64,000 bases of DNA from Cinnamomum chago (lineage: Eukaryota > Streptophyta > Magnoliopsida > Laurales > Lauraceae), in NCBI GenBank assembly GCA_038049695.1, contig CP142452.1, positions 50,054,501-50,118,500 of the forward strand. The letters are read 5' to 3'. Positions 1-11,314 of the stretch are shown piece after piece. The notes beneath the pieces are model-generated. The model worked only from the letters and a program-made list of their open reading frames with translations. It made no database searches and was not told the DNA's origin. The translations under genes and the position numbers were made by a program. Each line of letters begins with the position of its first letter. The stretch's first letter is position 1.

Positions 1-125
1 AACCTGGAATGTCCCCAAACTCAAAGAGTACCAAATGGTCATTAGAATGACATACGGGATCCCTATTCACTTTAAACGAATTTTGAACACGATACTTTAC
101 CGAAATTCCAATTTGTTTATTGTAC
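1..125 (+). repeat. Fragment of an older Tekay-type gypsy LTR (outer LTR, part 1)
   Basis: The sequence matches, with divergence, the interior of the solo LTR next to it (compare 1965-2085: both have ggaatgtc, aaactca, ggagtacca, catacggga and ccctattcact in the same order). It is therefore the middle of an LTR of the same family whose start lies about 1.8 kb left of the window. The LTR resumes at 3257 and again at 14052. The last five bases (TGTAC, 121-125) are the left target-site duplication of the solo LTR that follows. Confidence 0.8.
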
Positions 126-526
126 TGTAAGACCCCGACCCGAGTGATCCCGATTAGTGCTAATTAAGTTGCGTGTTAGTGCTAAGCTTGATTAGTGATT
201 CTTGGTTAAGTTGGGTTTAGATTTAACCTTGATTTTAGTTTTGGGCTACTTTGTGTGTTTTGGATTTCTTGTGGGGCCCTTTGGGGGTTCCCTTTTCGGC
301 TTGGTATTTTCTCGAGAAATTTCCCGATTTGTTGTGAATTGTGTTTTTGGCCCGTTGCATTCATCTTGTGGATTCCAACAACTTTCATGTTGATCCCGTT
401 CTCGTTTGAGATCACGAAACCCGAATTCTTGGCCTCGAGGGCAAAACAGTCTTTACACACCAAATCTGTACCAAAACTCATTATTCCCGAAACCCGCGAA
501 ACATAGACTTTTTGGAAAGTAGATAT

Positions 527-557
527 TTCGACGAACATTTCTTCCTTCTTCGTCGAA
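527..557 (+). promoter_or_regulatory. Conserved inverted repeat in the 5' part of the gypsy LTR
   Basis: TTCGACGA at 527-534 pairs with TCGTCGAA at 550-557, an 8-bp perfect stem. The stem is also perfect in the tandem-array LTRs (41307-41337) and partly kept in the gypsy 2 LTRs and the 34064 LTR. It sits in a longer block (actttttggaa...agatatttcg) that is the best-conserved stretch between the LTR families. Its function is unknown; it could be a protein-binding site or an RNA hairpin. Confidence 0.5.
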
Positions 558-887
558 TTCATCCGAGGTCCCGAATTAGATGATTTCAGTCCATTTAGCT
601 TCTTAAGTTGTGGGACCCAAGCTCCTCATTGTTAACAAAAGAGAACCCACCTCTTCTTTCTCATTCACTCTCCATTGCTCCAGCACAACTGAACCTAGGG
701 TTCTTGTGGTTTTCTTCTTCTCCTTGCTTCTTCATCTCCAAGCCTCACCAATAGTCCACCAACCAAGCAATGAAGGTCATCTTCTCCTTCCTCATCTTGC
801 AAGCATTCCATTGATACCGTTTTTGGAGGAACCCATCAATCTAGAGATCTTCTTTGAACTAGTCCTCTTCATTTGAAGACCATCCAA

Positions 888-893
888 GTAAGT
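888..893 (+). promoter_or_regulatory. Conserved 5' splice-donor-like site in gypsy LTR
   Basis: GTAAGT follows a pyrimidine-rich stretch, 762 bp from the LTR start. Equivalent GTAAG sites occur at 22021 and 31981 (GTAAGA, about 740 bp from the start), 34830 (GTAAGG, 766 bp) and 41663 (GTAAGG, 754 bp). Their position and sequence are kept while the flanks diverge. The sequence shows the motif; its use as a splice donor is inferred. Confidence 0.4.
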
Positions 894-1482
894 GATTCTC
901 CCCATCTCCTAGATTAGTGTTCCTCTAGTTCTTGTTAAGCTACATTTCCATTTTTGAAAGGTTTCCTAGTCATTATATTGTTTGACCCATGTTAGGGCTT
1001 TATTTGGGGATTTTGCATTGTAGCTTGGACCATTTTCTTGGAGGACTTGATAGAGCTTAATATCATTAATTGAAGACTTGAGGCAAGTGAATGCTTGAAT
1101 GTTTTTAAGTTGAAATGGTTTGGCTTAGTATTTATGGATTTTCCATATTATCATTAATGTATTTTGTTTTGGAATAAATGCTCATAAGATATCTTAATAG
1201 CCTCATTCATTGTTTTATAAGCATGTTGGTAAAGCATTTATTGTCCTTGTGATAGCTTAGATGAATGTTTGTGGAATGGTTTGTTTTCCTTCCTATTCTT
1301 GCATTGGATTTGGCATGGAAGAGGTGATAGAGAGAACTCTTAATGAGGATTTGGAGAAGTATAAAGAGATGCATTGGAGGAACTATTAGCCCAATGTTAT
1401 TGTAAGGACCTTGTGGATGTGAGGAAGATGGTTTTGAGGAGGAAAATGACTCAAAACTGAACTCAGTGAGCATTTTCGTAAC

Positions 1483-1785
1483 TGGCGGTCAGCTCACGGT
1501 TAGCCAGCGGCTAACCGCCGAATGCATCGGCGGCTAACCGCCAGCTAACCGCGCACCGCGGTGACTTTTCCAGAGAGCATCATTTTCCACCTGAAAACGC
1601 GGTCAGCCTCACGGTTAGCCAGCGGCTAACCGCCGAACCCATCGGCGGCTAACCGCCAGCCAACCGCACAATCACGGTTCCTTTTCCCGAGAGCATCAGA
1701 ATTCTCACCTGAAATTCGGTCAGCTCCACGGTTACCCAGCGGCTAACCGCCGAATGCATCGGCGGCTAACCGCCAGGTAACCGAA
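1483..1785 (+). repeat. CG-rich palindrome cluster (ggctaaccgcc type) in solo LTR
   Basis: Three successive units of about 100 bp each carry ggcggtcagc or gcggtcagc, acggttagcc, cggctaaccgcc, cggcggctaaccgcc and a closing ccgaa or ccgc. The units are mutually inverted or repeated forms of one core, GCGGTTAGCC/GGCTAACCGC. The cluster stands out from the AT-rich LTR. The same core occurs in the tandem-array LTRs, whereas the gypsy 2 LTRs have a gctcgagc core at the equivalent place. Confidence 0.75.
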
Positions 1786-1811
1786 ATTTCCCAGATTTCG
1801 AAAAAGCTCCC

Positions 1812-1843
1812 CGCTCGAACGAACTCTCCGGTTCGTTCGAGCG
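1812..1843 (+). repeat. Perfect 13-bp inverted repeat
   Basis: CGCTCGAACGAAC (1812-1824) and its exact reverse complement (1831-1843) are separated by six bases. It lies just after the palindrome cluster and uses the same CGCTCGA.CGA vocabulary that forms the cluster in the gypsy 2 and 34064 LTRs. It may be a remnant of, or seed for, that other palindrome type. Confidence 0.7.
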
Positions 1844-2746
1844 TTGAGCTTTGTCAATCGAAAGGGATTCACTAGGCATGGTTGATGCCATCCGAGAAAG
1901 AAACCATATCACAAAGATGTCATCCGAAACTTTGAAAAATCATAAAAGTGAATAAGGAGCCCGGAATGTCTTCAAACTCACGGAGTACCAAGTAAGGACT
2001 ACAATAGACATACGGGACCCCTATTCACTTAAATAGATTTTGAAATTAGTATTTTACCCGAAATGTGTTATAACTCGTTATTTCACCTCGTTTCCAAGAC
2101 TTGTATTACATGACTTGTTTTCCCGAAAGCATTGAAGTTACATTAGTAACAGTTAATTGTCCCGAAATGCATTGCCCGACATGAAATGATAGTGTGCCCT
2201 TGAGCACCCCGTTTTACCCGTTTATCTACTGTACTTGATTTACTTGCATATGTCTCGATTGGTTTTATCCTATGAGTCGGCATCACTAAGCTTGGATACC
2301 ATGTCAGTCTGATCCACTGACTTGGAAATCCCTCTCCCGTCCCGCCAGCTGCAGTTTGGATCCCGATGCCCGGTTTACCACCGTGGCCCCGTCCCGATAC
2401 CCGGTTCGCTACCGTGGTCCCGTTCCCGTATAGTTATATTGTATATATGTATACGTTGTTTCTCCTCACCTTGTGTGACTGAGATCAACGTCCCGTGATA
2501 CTGTTGTCACTTTAGTGACAGAGGACTTAGCTTTATGTGATTGCCACCTTGTTATTCCCGATTCCTTGGTTACCTCATATGTTTTATCTTGTTTACTTGT
2601 TTTATAGCAAATGATTTACCTGCTTTATGAGAATTCTTGCTTAGACAGATTTATATGCTTTTCAAGAGATTTCCTCTATTATTGTTGTTGTATCTTGTCA
2701 TTCTCTTGCCAGACCGTCGTGTCTGATCCTTTGCTTTGGTACTCAG

Positions 2747-2838
2747 GTCCCGTTGCCGGTTTCCTTGAGGAGGAGCCGGAGGAGGCGGTAGGTGAGCTGC
2801 AGCCTCTAGTTGAGTGGCGTGCTGACGATGTCATGTAG
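2747..2838 (+). other. Conserved 92-nt exon-like block with in-frame stop (solo LTR copy)
   Basis: The block follows ggtactCAG and encodes 29 residues ending EWRADDVM and a TAG stop, with an acidic EEEPEEA core. The same 92-nt length, frame and stop occur at 14541-14632, 23586-23677, 33528-33619, 43383-43474, 51190-51281 and 58997-59088, with peptides ending EW(R/Q)(A/P)D(D/N)V plus one residue. Upstream of the CAG, the distance from the conserved TGCCAAACCG changes by single bases between copies (39, 40 or 41 nt), so the reading frame is not kept there. This fits a splice acceptor followed by a terminal coding exon, but translation is not shown. Confidence 0.45.
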
Positions 2839-3256
2839 ACATCGGGTTGCCAAGAGGCGTAACATTTTGGGAAGGACTTGTTAACTATTCTTTGGGTTAT
2901 TATTTTGTAATATTGGCCTTTGTTGGCCTCTAATTTTGGGGATTGTAACTAAATGATAACTTGTCTAACTTTAACAACTTTTGGGAAACATTGCTATATA
3001 TCATTGCTCTTTCTGATACAGTTTGAAATTGATGTAAATGCTTGCATGACTAGAGATAGTCTAACTATTTGATTTGCTACACGCTTCCGCACTTAAAAGA
3101 AATGTTCATTGATGGTTGTGATATCCTCACCGCGGACACCTGTGGGAAATTAAATAAGATTATTTTGAGGATGTGGGTAATCCTCTTGAATAATCATCAC
3201 ACACTAATGGTCCCGATCCCGGATTGGGATTCCCGGTCCGGGGTCGCGACATGTAC

Positions 3257-3475
3257 CCTACTGACCCCGAGTTTTATACTACATATCTTGTTTTCCAGAA
3301 AGCATTGATGTACACTTCAAATGGTTACTTGCCTTGAGGTGCATTGCACCACATGATATGACAGTGTGCCCTTGAGCACCCCCGTCTTGCCCGTTTGTTT
3401 AATTATTTGTACTTGATTTAGTTGCATATGTCTCGATTGAATTTGACCTATGAGTCGGCACCACTAAGCTTGGAT
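3257..3475 (+). repeat. Outer gypsy LTR, part 2
   Basis: This is the continuation of the older LTR after the solo LTR insertion. It matches 2095-2310 of the solo LTR (acttgttttcc, gaaagcattga, cagtgtgcccttgagcaccc, tatgagtcggca). It ends at the TGGAT target duplication of copia A (3471-3475) and resumes at 14052. Confidence 0.85.
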
Positions 3476-3861
3476 TGTTAGAGTTTTTGTTTTGTTGCAA
3501 TTTGATAGGATGCAATCAATTTCATAAAGCTTGTCCTCTCATTCATTCATGGTTTTATTCATAAGATCATCATGCATATTTCTCATTCTTGATCTTTGTT
3601 TTCATCATTTGATATGCATGGTTTTCATTTCAGGTTGCCTCTTTAGTTCATAGAGTTTTTTATTTCAAAATCCATCCAAGCTCTCCAATGTTTCTATCTT
3701 TAAAATCATTATTTTGATTTGGAGTTTTCATGGTTTTAAAATCTCAGTTTTCATCTTCTTTCAGTCATGTTTTTATGCTTGGATATGTGTCTCAAAGTCC
3801 CCCTTGAAGATGCCCTCAAAAGTTCATTTTTCTAAATCTGGGCTGTTTTTGCCAGTGTCGC

Positions 3862-4002
3862 CGGTCGACCGAGACCTGCTTCCCGGTCGACCGGGAACAC
3901 TGTCGGTTGAGTCCTCAGTTTCTGAACTGTATCATGCCAACGGTCAGAAATTTGACCGTTGTGCTTTCTCGGTCGACCGAGACCTGTTTCTAGGTCGACC
4001 GA
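3862..4002 (+). promoter_or_regulatory. CGGTCGACCG palindrome cluster upstream of copia TATA box
   Basis: Perfect 10-bp palindromes CGGTCGACCG occur at 3862-3871, 3884-3893 and 3970-3979, with a one-base variant (AGGTCGACCG) near 3992-4002. They lie within 170 bp of the TATA box at 4029. The same palindrome occurs at the equivalent place in the copia A 3' LTR and in the minus-strand LTRs at 9111 and 35732. Their position suggests enhancer or protein-binding sites; the CpGs would also be methylation targets. Confidence 0.65.
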
Positions 4003-4028
4003 GGACTAGCCGTTGGCAACTTTTTCTT

Positions 4029-4037
4029 TATAAAAAG
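4029..4037 (+). promoter_or_regulatory. TATA box of copia A 5' LTR
   Basis: TATAAAAAG lies 27 bp after the last palindrome. It is repeated in the 3' LTR at 13042-13050 and, on the minus strand, in the copia B LTR at 15728-15736. It is followed by a leader with no long frame. Start of transcription would be expected about 30 bp downstream. Confidence 0.65.
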
Positions 4038-5036
4038 TGACTTTTTGGTTGAAGAAAGTTGCTGATCTTGGAGGGACTTTTGAGGCCAATTGTTTGCAAC
4101 TTCTCAAGAGCATTTCTAAGGGGATTATGAAGCCATTCCATTAAACCAACCTTTGATCTTCAAATGGGTGTGCTTTCTTTTATCCTAGTCTTTTTGAAAT
4201 CATGTTTTGGTTCAAATCTTTGATCTCTTTCTAAACATGATTAACAAGTTGCTTTTCTTTTAGAATGTTGTCTTTCATAACATGCCTAATATCTTAGATA
4301 TCTCATATGCTATGAATACAACATGTTGTCATTGTTTCACATGAAGTTGGTTTCTTGTTACAATATAAACATGTTAGACTTAAATTTGTTTTCTTTGAAA
4401 TCAAGTTAGTTTACCTTGTTAAATTCATGTGTTAGTCAAATCACTCTTTCTCAAACTTGTGTTTATCATCTTTGAATCATTTAAGATTGTATCTTTTCGA
4501 AAAGAGAAAGAGTAACTTCTAGAAAATGCATTTTACATAAACTTTGTCATTCACATGCATTTTTCTAGAACTTGAGATTTTCACTTTCTATTGAGCCTAT
4601 TTAGAGGCACTCTTTTGCAATCATATAGTTCTCTTAATCCATGCATTCTTAGGCATATTTCTTAAGAGAAAAATTCCTTGTCGTAAAGGTTCATGCTTAG
4701 CCTTGAAAAGCATATGTTGTAAAGGTTTATGCTTAGCCTTGAAAAGCATAGTGTTGATTGTAAGGTTTGAGGTGATCCTAAACCTTAATTGAAGTTAGTG
4801 AATACCGGTAGGTGTACCGGGAGTGGATGTAGGCAATTTGGCCGAACCACTATATGTGCTTGTGTTATGGTGATTGTCTTTATGCCTTCTTTTTATGGAT
4901 TATGCTCTCTTGGTTGATTTCATTATTCTTCTTCAAAGCATAAGAGACTTAAAAGCTAAAAGAATTAAAATTGGTCTAGGACTTTGAGCTCACCCTATTC
5001 ACCCCCCCCTCTAGGATTCGATCTTGGACTTTCAAT

Positions 5037-5048
5037 TGGTATCAGAGC
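5037..5048 (+). promoter_or_regulatory. Primer binding site, initiator tRNA-Met
   Basis: TGGTATCAGAGC lies two bases after the 5' LTR. It is the complement of the 3' end of plant initiator tRNA-Met and is used to prime minus-strand DNA synthesis. Confidence 0.9.
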
Positions 5049-8000
5049 CTAGGTGCTCTTGCTTAGGTCTAACCACCTAGAGTTAGAATCCTTAGAGTGA
5101 GTTTTTGCTTTTATAGTCACCATGCAATCCCAATTAGGAGAAGGTCATGCTACTAATAGACCACCTTTGTTTAATGGATCGCATTACCGGTATTGGAAGA
5201 TTAGGATGCAAGTCTTCCTAGAATCTCAAAGTCTAGATGTTTGGAGTATCATTGAAGAAGGGTATCATGAACCCATTCTCACGGAAAAAGATTCGGAAGG
5301 ACATGTCATAGCTATCAAGGATAAGCCTAAGAAAGATTGGACTCAATGAGAGAAAGAAAGGGCAAATCTAAATGCTAAAGCTAAAAATTCCTTATTTTGT
5401 GCCTTGTCCCAAGAAGAGTTCAATAGGGTAGTAAATTGTACTACTGCTAAGGAAGTGTGGGATACCTTAGAGACCACTCATGAAGGGACCAATCAAGTCA
5501 AAGTAGCTAAAATCCAAATGTTGTCAACTAAGCATGAAGAACTCAAAATGCAAGAGGAAGAAACCTTTGACGAGTTCTATACTAAATTCATGGAGATTGT
5601 TAATTCCCTCATAGGTCTAGGAGAGAAGATGGATGAGTCCAAAGCTGTTAGAAAAATATTAAGATCTCTCCCCAAAAGGTTCAAACCTAAGATAGTAGCT
5701 ATAACTGAAAGCAAAGATGTTGACAAGATCAAAATAGAAAAACTTAGAGGAAATCTTCTCACTTATGAATTAGATTTTGAAGTCCCTAGCAAGAAGAAAG
5801 GTGTAGCTCTTAGCTCGAAAATGACAATGAAAGTGAGAGTGATGATGAAAACACTATTTTGCTTGCTAAGAAGTTCAAGAATTTCCTTAAGAACAAAAAG
5901 AACTATAAATATTCTGAAGATTCTAAAAATGAAAAATTTCAAAGAAACTCAAGGGGATCTTTTACCAAAAGGGATGTGCAATGTTACAACTGTAAAGGTT
6001 TTGGTCACATCGCTCAAAATTGTCCCTCCCCTAAAGAATCTGAAAAGAAAGATAAGAAAGGAAAGAAAGTCCTGAACATAACTTGGGATGATGATGAAGA
6101 TGAAAGTAGTGACAATAATGAACCTCAAAATGATGAAGATAATGATAATTCCACTTCTTGGCTTCTCTTCACTCCCATTGAAGAAAACAATGATCATAAT
6201 GTGTTAATAGAAGAAGTAAATGAAGAGAATAGTGACAATGATATTCATCAAGCCTATGAGGAACTATATGAACTATGTGAAGTCATAACCAAGAAAAATA
6301 AAAGCTTAAAAAGTGAATAAAAAAGGCTTGTGAATGATCTAGATGTTTTAAAAGATCAATTAATCTTGAAAGACAATGAGATAAAAAATGTTCAATCTAA
6401 GTTGACTACCTCTAATGACAATCTTGCTAAAGCTGAAAAAGAAATTCATAAATTACAAAGTCTACTGGAATCTAGTCAACAAGAATCAGAATCTCTTCAA
6501 ATGAAACTTGAAAAGGGAAAACATGTTGTTGAAAAATTTACCTTAGGCAATGACAAATTCTATCAAATGTTAGGCTTGAATAAAGTCTTTGGAAACAAAA
6601 ATGGTATAGGTTTTGAATGCTCCTCTAGTAGCAAGAAGAATAGCTTTCAACATAATACTAGGATCCACCTCAAACCTATAGGTAAAATCTTCTTTTCCTC
6701 TAGATGGACTTGTCATTTTTGCAATCAAATAGGTCATCTAGTTCCAAACTGTCCTTTTAAGTTTAGGATGTCTCAAAATCATAGTTCTAGAGCTCATTTC
6801 AAGTTTGTTCCCAAGACTTCTACCTCTACCTTCATTAAGGCTACTTGGATTGAAAAAGAGAAAAGTGTCAAGAATTTTTTTGCTCAAACCGCTCTTAAAG
6901 TTAAAGAAAACTCTAGATGGTTTTTAGACAGTGGTTGCTCCAAACATATGACTGGAGACCGTTCTAGATTTATCACTCTTGAGGACTATGATGGAGGTAA
7001 CGTGTCTTTTGGAGATAATCGGAAAGCTCAGATTATAGGAAAAGGCTGTGTTGGAGGAGATCAAATGCCTACTTTAAAAGATGTTTTCCTTGTGGATGGT
7101 TTAAAGCATAATCTCTTGAGCATAAGTCAGTTGTGTGACAAAGGAAACAAAGTTGTTTTTGATAGCAAATCTTGCAAAGTTCTGGATGAGAAATCTCACA
7201 AAGTACTACTCACTGGATTACGTACTAAAGATAACATCTACACCATAGAAGAATGTTGTGAGAATGAATCCATGTGTTTAATGTCTAAAGCTCAAGAAAA
7301 TCATTTGTGGCATCAAAGAATGGGATATATAAATTACAATCTGATGAGGATCTTATCAAAGAAAGAAATTGTCAGAGGAATACCCAAATTAGATGATTAC
7401 AAATCTGAATTGTGCAAGGCTTGTCAAATGGGTAAACAGATCAAGAAAAGTTTTAAAGGTATAAAAGATATATCCTCTGCTCGTCCCCTTGAACTCATTC
7501 ATATGGACCTCATTGGACCTGCACCTGTTCAGAGTATTGGTGGGAGAAAGTATATCCTAGTGATGGTTGATGATTATTCGAGATTTGGATGGGTAGCCTT
7601 TCTTCATGCAAAATCAGATGCAGTAGATAATATCATAAGGATTTGCAAGAAAATTCAAGTTGAGAAGGACTGCAAAATTAAGAAGATAAGAAGTGATCAT
7701 GGAGGCGAATTTGAAAATGAAAGATTTGCAGACTTCTGTGAAAGCCATGGGATCAGTCATCAATTCTCTGCTCCAAAAATTCCCCAGCAAAATGGAGTAG
7801 CTGAAAGAAGAAACAGAGTTGTTCAAGAAATGGCCAGAACCCTTCTTAATGAGAAAAATCACCCGCGCAACTTATGGGCAGAAGCTATCAATACGGCATG
7901 CTACCTTATTAACCGTGTTTATTTGACAAAGAACACTAACAAAACCCTTTATGAGCTGTATTTTGGAAGAAAACCAAATCTGGGTTATCTTAAAGTGTTT

Positions 8001-9110
8001 GGTAGCAAGTGCTATATTTTAAGAGATAGAGAGCAGCTGGAAAAGTTCGATTCCAAATCTGATGAAGGGATCTTCTTAGGATATTCTGATAAAAGCAAGG
8101 CTTATAGAGTGTTCAACCACAGATCAATGGCTGTCATGGAATCAGCTCATGTTGTCTTTGATGAGACTAATCAAATTAAGAAAGCTCCTCATGATGAAGA
8201 AGAGACCTCAGTTGAGCTGCCTATTTCATCTGAAATTGAAAAAGAGATTCCCTCTATGCCCACAAAGCTGTTAAGAAATCACAACTTGGATAATTTCATT
8301 GGAGATATCACAAAAGGAGTCATGACAAGAAGACAGGTTCATAATCTGTGTGCTCACTATTCCTTTGTTTCACAAATTGAGCCCAAGAACTTCTCTGAAG
8401 CAGAAACCAAGTCTGAATGGATTGATGCCATGCAAGATGAATTAAATCAGTTTAGAAAGAATGATGTGTGGGATCTTGTTCCTCTTCCTGAAGGCAAAAG
8501 CCAAATTGGCACCAAATGGATTTTCAAGAACAAGCTGGATGAATCAGGAAATGTTATAAGGAACAAAGCTAGACTTGTAGCCAAAGGGTATGCTCAAGTT
8601 GAAGGAATTGATTTTGAGGAAACCTTTGCCCCAGTAGCCCGATTGGAGTCTATTCGAATACTATTAGCTTATGCCAGCAACATGAAGATTAAACTGTTTC
8701 AAATGGATGTGAAGAGTGCCTTTTTAAATGGTGAAATTGAGGAAGATGTGTATGTTACTCAACCTCAAGGCTTCGAGGATCCTCATCACCCAGAATAGGT
8801 TTTTAAGTTGAAAAAGGCTCTTTATGGATTGAAACAAGCCCCAAGAGCCTGGTATGAAAAGCTGACAAGTCACTTACTTGAAAATGGATATGAGTGTGGG
8901 AATGTGGACAATACTCTAATCATTAAAAAGGTTGATAAAGATATTCTCATTGCTCATATATATGTTGACGACATTGTTTTTGGATCAACATCTGATCATC
9001 TTGCTCAAGGATTTTCTAAGTTAATGAGCTCCACTTTTGAAATGAGTTTGGTAGGACCCCTTCAATTCTTTCTAGGGTTACAAGTTAGTCAGACTGATCA
9101 AGGTATCTTT

Positions 9111-11314
9111 TGTAAGTCCATGGGGATCCGAACCCTAGAGGGGGGTGAATAGGGTGAGCTCCAATTATGACCAATTTTAACAATTTTAACTTCGTTAAAA
9201 CCAACTAGTCACAAGTGATGATTATCAAACAATATGCGGAAGCTAATATAAACAATCACCACAAAGGAAGCACCATCACACAAGTATTTATAGTGGTTCG
9301 GCCTCAATGCCTACATCCACTACCGGCTTGTGAACCAACACCCCACCGGATTTCCACTATTTATGCTTTTCAATAGGCTAAGCAATAACCTTTACAATAT
9401 GCTTTCCAAGGCTAAGCAATAACCTTACATTGATGTTTTTCAAGGCTTAACATCAACCTATACACTATGCTTTTATAGGCTAAGCAATAACCTCTTCAAC
9501 CACAAGGTTGGTTATCTCACTAAGATAGTGTCTATAAACACTTGATGGAGATTCAATTAAGCTCATTACAATGCCTCTTAAATAGGCGGATATGGAAGTG
9601 AAAATCTAATACACACTCACACTATGAATGCAAAGATGAAAGTATATGAAGTGTGTGTGTGTGGTCCTCAATCATTTTGAAAATGAAAGTTCATAAATGT
9701 ATGCCTAAGGCTTTTGAAAGTTTTAGCTCAAAAACATTTATGATTGAGGAAGTAATGCAATCACATGTTAAAAGTAACAACTTGTTAATGATATCAAAGT
9801 TACACAAGTTGTATGAAATGGATTAGCTCTAAACATGTGATGCATAGGGATGTCAATCAAATCACCAATGAAGCTCAAAACATAAAAATAGATTTGATTG
9901 AAAAGAGGGGACAAATCATATGTAATTATAAATACAACTTGAAAATGATTTACCTATCAAAGTAATGCAAGTTGTGAAACTTTAAAACAATAATACACAT
10001 ATGATTTGTAATGATGTTGAATCCAAAACATAAGATACATTTGAAAGAGATTTTCTTATGATGGAAAACAACACCCAAAGATTCAACAAAGTATGAATCA
10101 TGTTACATATTTCATTAACATGATCTACTTAGATTTACCAAAGATAAAGTACTACTTTGATGAATCAATGGTGATGTATCCAAAACAATAGATCTATTCA
10201 AAATATAACACATGCTAAGGATACAACACATCATAGGTTAACATGTTACTAAGATTTACCAATGATAAAACAAAACATGAAAACATATGATTTGTAAAGA
10301 AGTTGAATCCAAAACATAAGTTAGTTTTAAAAGAGATGTTCTTATGATGGAAAACAACAACCAAAGATTCAACCAAGTATATGGATCATGTTACATATGA
10401 TTTCAAAGATTTTTCCATTAACATGATCTACTTAGATTTACCAAAGTTAAGTACTACTTGGATTGAATCATATGATGTTGTATCCAAAACAATATATCAA
10501 TTCAAAACATAAAACATGTTAAGGACACAACACAAACATAGTTTAACATGCTAGAAATGATTTACCAAAAATAAAACAAAGCATGAAAACATATGATTAA
10601 GGAAGGAAGAGCCTACTTGGTGGTTTAACTTCATTAATCCAAGCTTTAGCTTTCCTAATCAACCCCTTCATCCCTTGGTTCTTTTCCCTTTTGATATGCC
10701 TCAAATCCTCTCAAGGAGGGGTTAAAAATTCCCAACTTTTGGCAAAGGAAAGAACTCATATTTATAGCAAAAAGTTGCCAACGGCTAGTTCTCGGTCGAC
10801 CGGCAAAGGGGTCTCGGTCGACCGGGAACACACAACGGTCAGATTTCTGACCGTTGGGGCTTCAGGCAAAATTCTGCCTGCAGTTGTCTCGGTCGACCGA
10901 GACACAGGTCTCGGTCGACCGGCGACACTGCCGGGACACCCCATTTTTGCAAAAAATGCAACTTTTGCATATTTGAAGGTTTTGCTTGGGGGACCTTTTT
11001 ACCTACTAAATCAAGCTTGAAAACCAAGTTTTAAAGATTCTAATGGTTTTTAAAACATGAACATAAAAAGCCTAAAAAGATTCATAACTTTTAAAACAAA
11101 GGCTTGCTTGATTTCTTGAAAACTCTTTCTTAAAACAAATGCATCCAAGATAAAAATACAAATCATGCATAAATCAATACTTTTACAAATCTTAAAAGCA
11201 ATGCATGAATAAAACAAGATTTCAAGTTTATTTAAAACCAATGCAAGTGTGTAAATCAAATGATGCTTGAATGATAATGCATCCATCAAATTGCAATCTA
11301 CAAAAATCCTAACA
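9111..11314 (-). mobile_element. Solo LTR, copia/Sirevirus-like, 2204 bp, inserted in copia A RT
   Basis: Reads TGTAAGTCC...CCTAACA on the plus strand, the reverse complement of the TGTTAG... LTR form. Perfect TCTTT duplications flank it at 9106-9110 and 11315-11319, and the interrupted codons resume in frame. It is closely similar to the LARD LTR at 35732-37955 and shares ends with the solo LTR at 24142. On the minus strand it has a TATA box (10759-10766) just downstream of four CGGTCGACCG-type palindromes (10793-10922). No internal region remains. Confidence 0.92.
10759..10766 (-). promoter_or_regulatory. TATA box of the minus-strand solo LTR
   Basis: TATAAATA on the minus strand, just downstream (in LTR orientation) of the palindromes at 10793-10922. 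The same arrangement occurs at 37389-37396 (minus) and 24659-24666 (plus). Confidence 0.6.

Larger units (their letters stand above)
126..3251 (+). mobile_element. Solo LTR, Ty3/gypsy Tekay-like, 3126 bp
   Basis: The LTR begins TGTAAGACCCCGACCC and ends GGGGTCGCGACA (TG...CA). It is flanked by perfect 5-bp target duplications, TGTAC at 121-125 and 3252-3256. No primer site, gag-pol or second LTR is attached, so it is a solo LTR, the product expected from recombination between the two LTRs of a full element. The same ends occur in the full gypsy elements at 21282 and 40909. It carries the family's conserved inverted repeat (527-557), donor-like GTAAGT (888), palindrome cluster (1483-1785), TATA-like tract (about 2441-2454) and exon-like block (2747-2838). 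It is inserted in an older LTR of its own family. Confidence 0.92.
3476..5034 (+). repeat. Copia A 5' LTR (1559 bp)
   Basis: Begins TGTTAGAGTTTTTG and ends CTTGGACTTTCA. It is nearly identical to the 3' LTR over most of its length. The main difference is a 22-bp stretch (one CGGTCGACCG palindrome unit) that is present here and missing from the 3' LTR. The promoter is marked by the palindrome cluster and TATA box at 3862-4037. The TATA box divides U3 from R, but the transcription start itself cannot be fixed. Confidence 0.93.

Noticed and set aside
610-876. 88-codon frame ending at the donor-like site of the solo LTR
   Set aside because: Its start and reading frame are not kept in the other gypsy LTRs, so it is not supported as coding even if the region is an exon.
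1483-1785. Repeated palindromic units resembling a CRISPR array
   Set aside because: The units are inverted and overlapping, have no constant-length unique spacers, no cas genes are near, and the locus is a plant LTR.
5037-5048. Possible tRNA-Met gene from the TGGTATCAGAGC matches
   Set aside because: Only the 12-base complement of the tRNA 3' end is present at each site, always just inside an LTR. These are primer binding sites, not tRNA genes.
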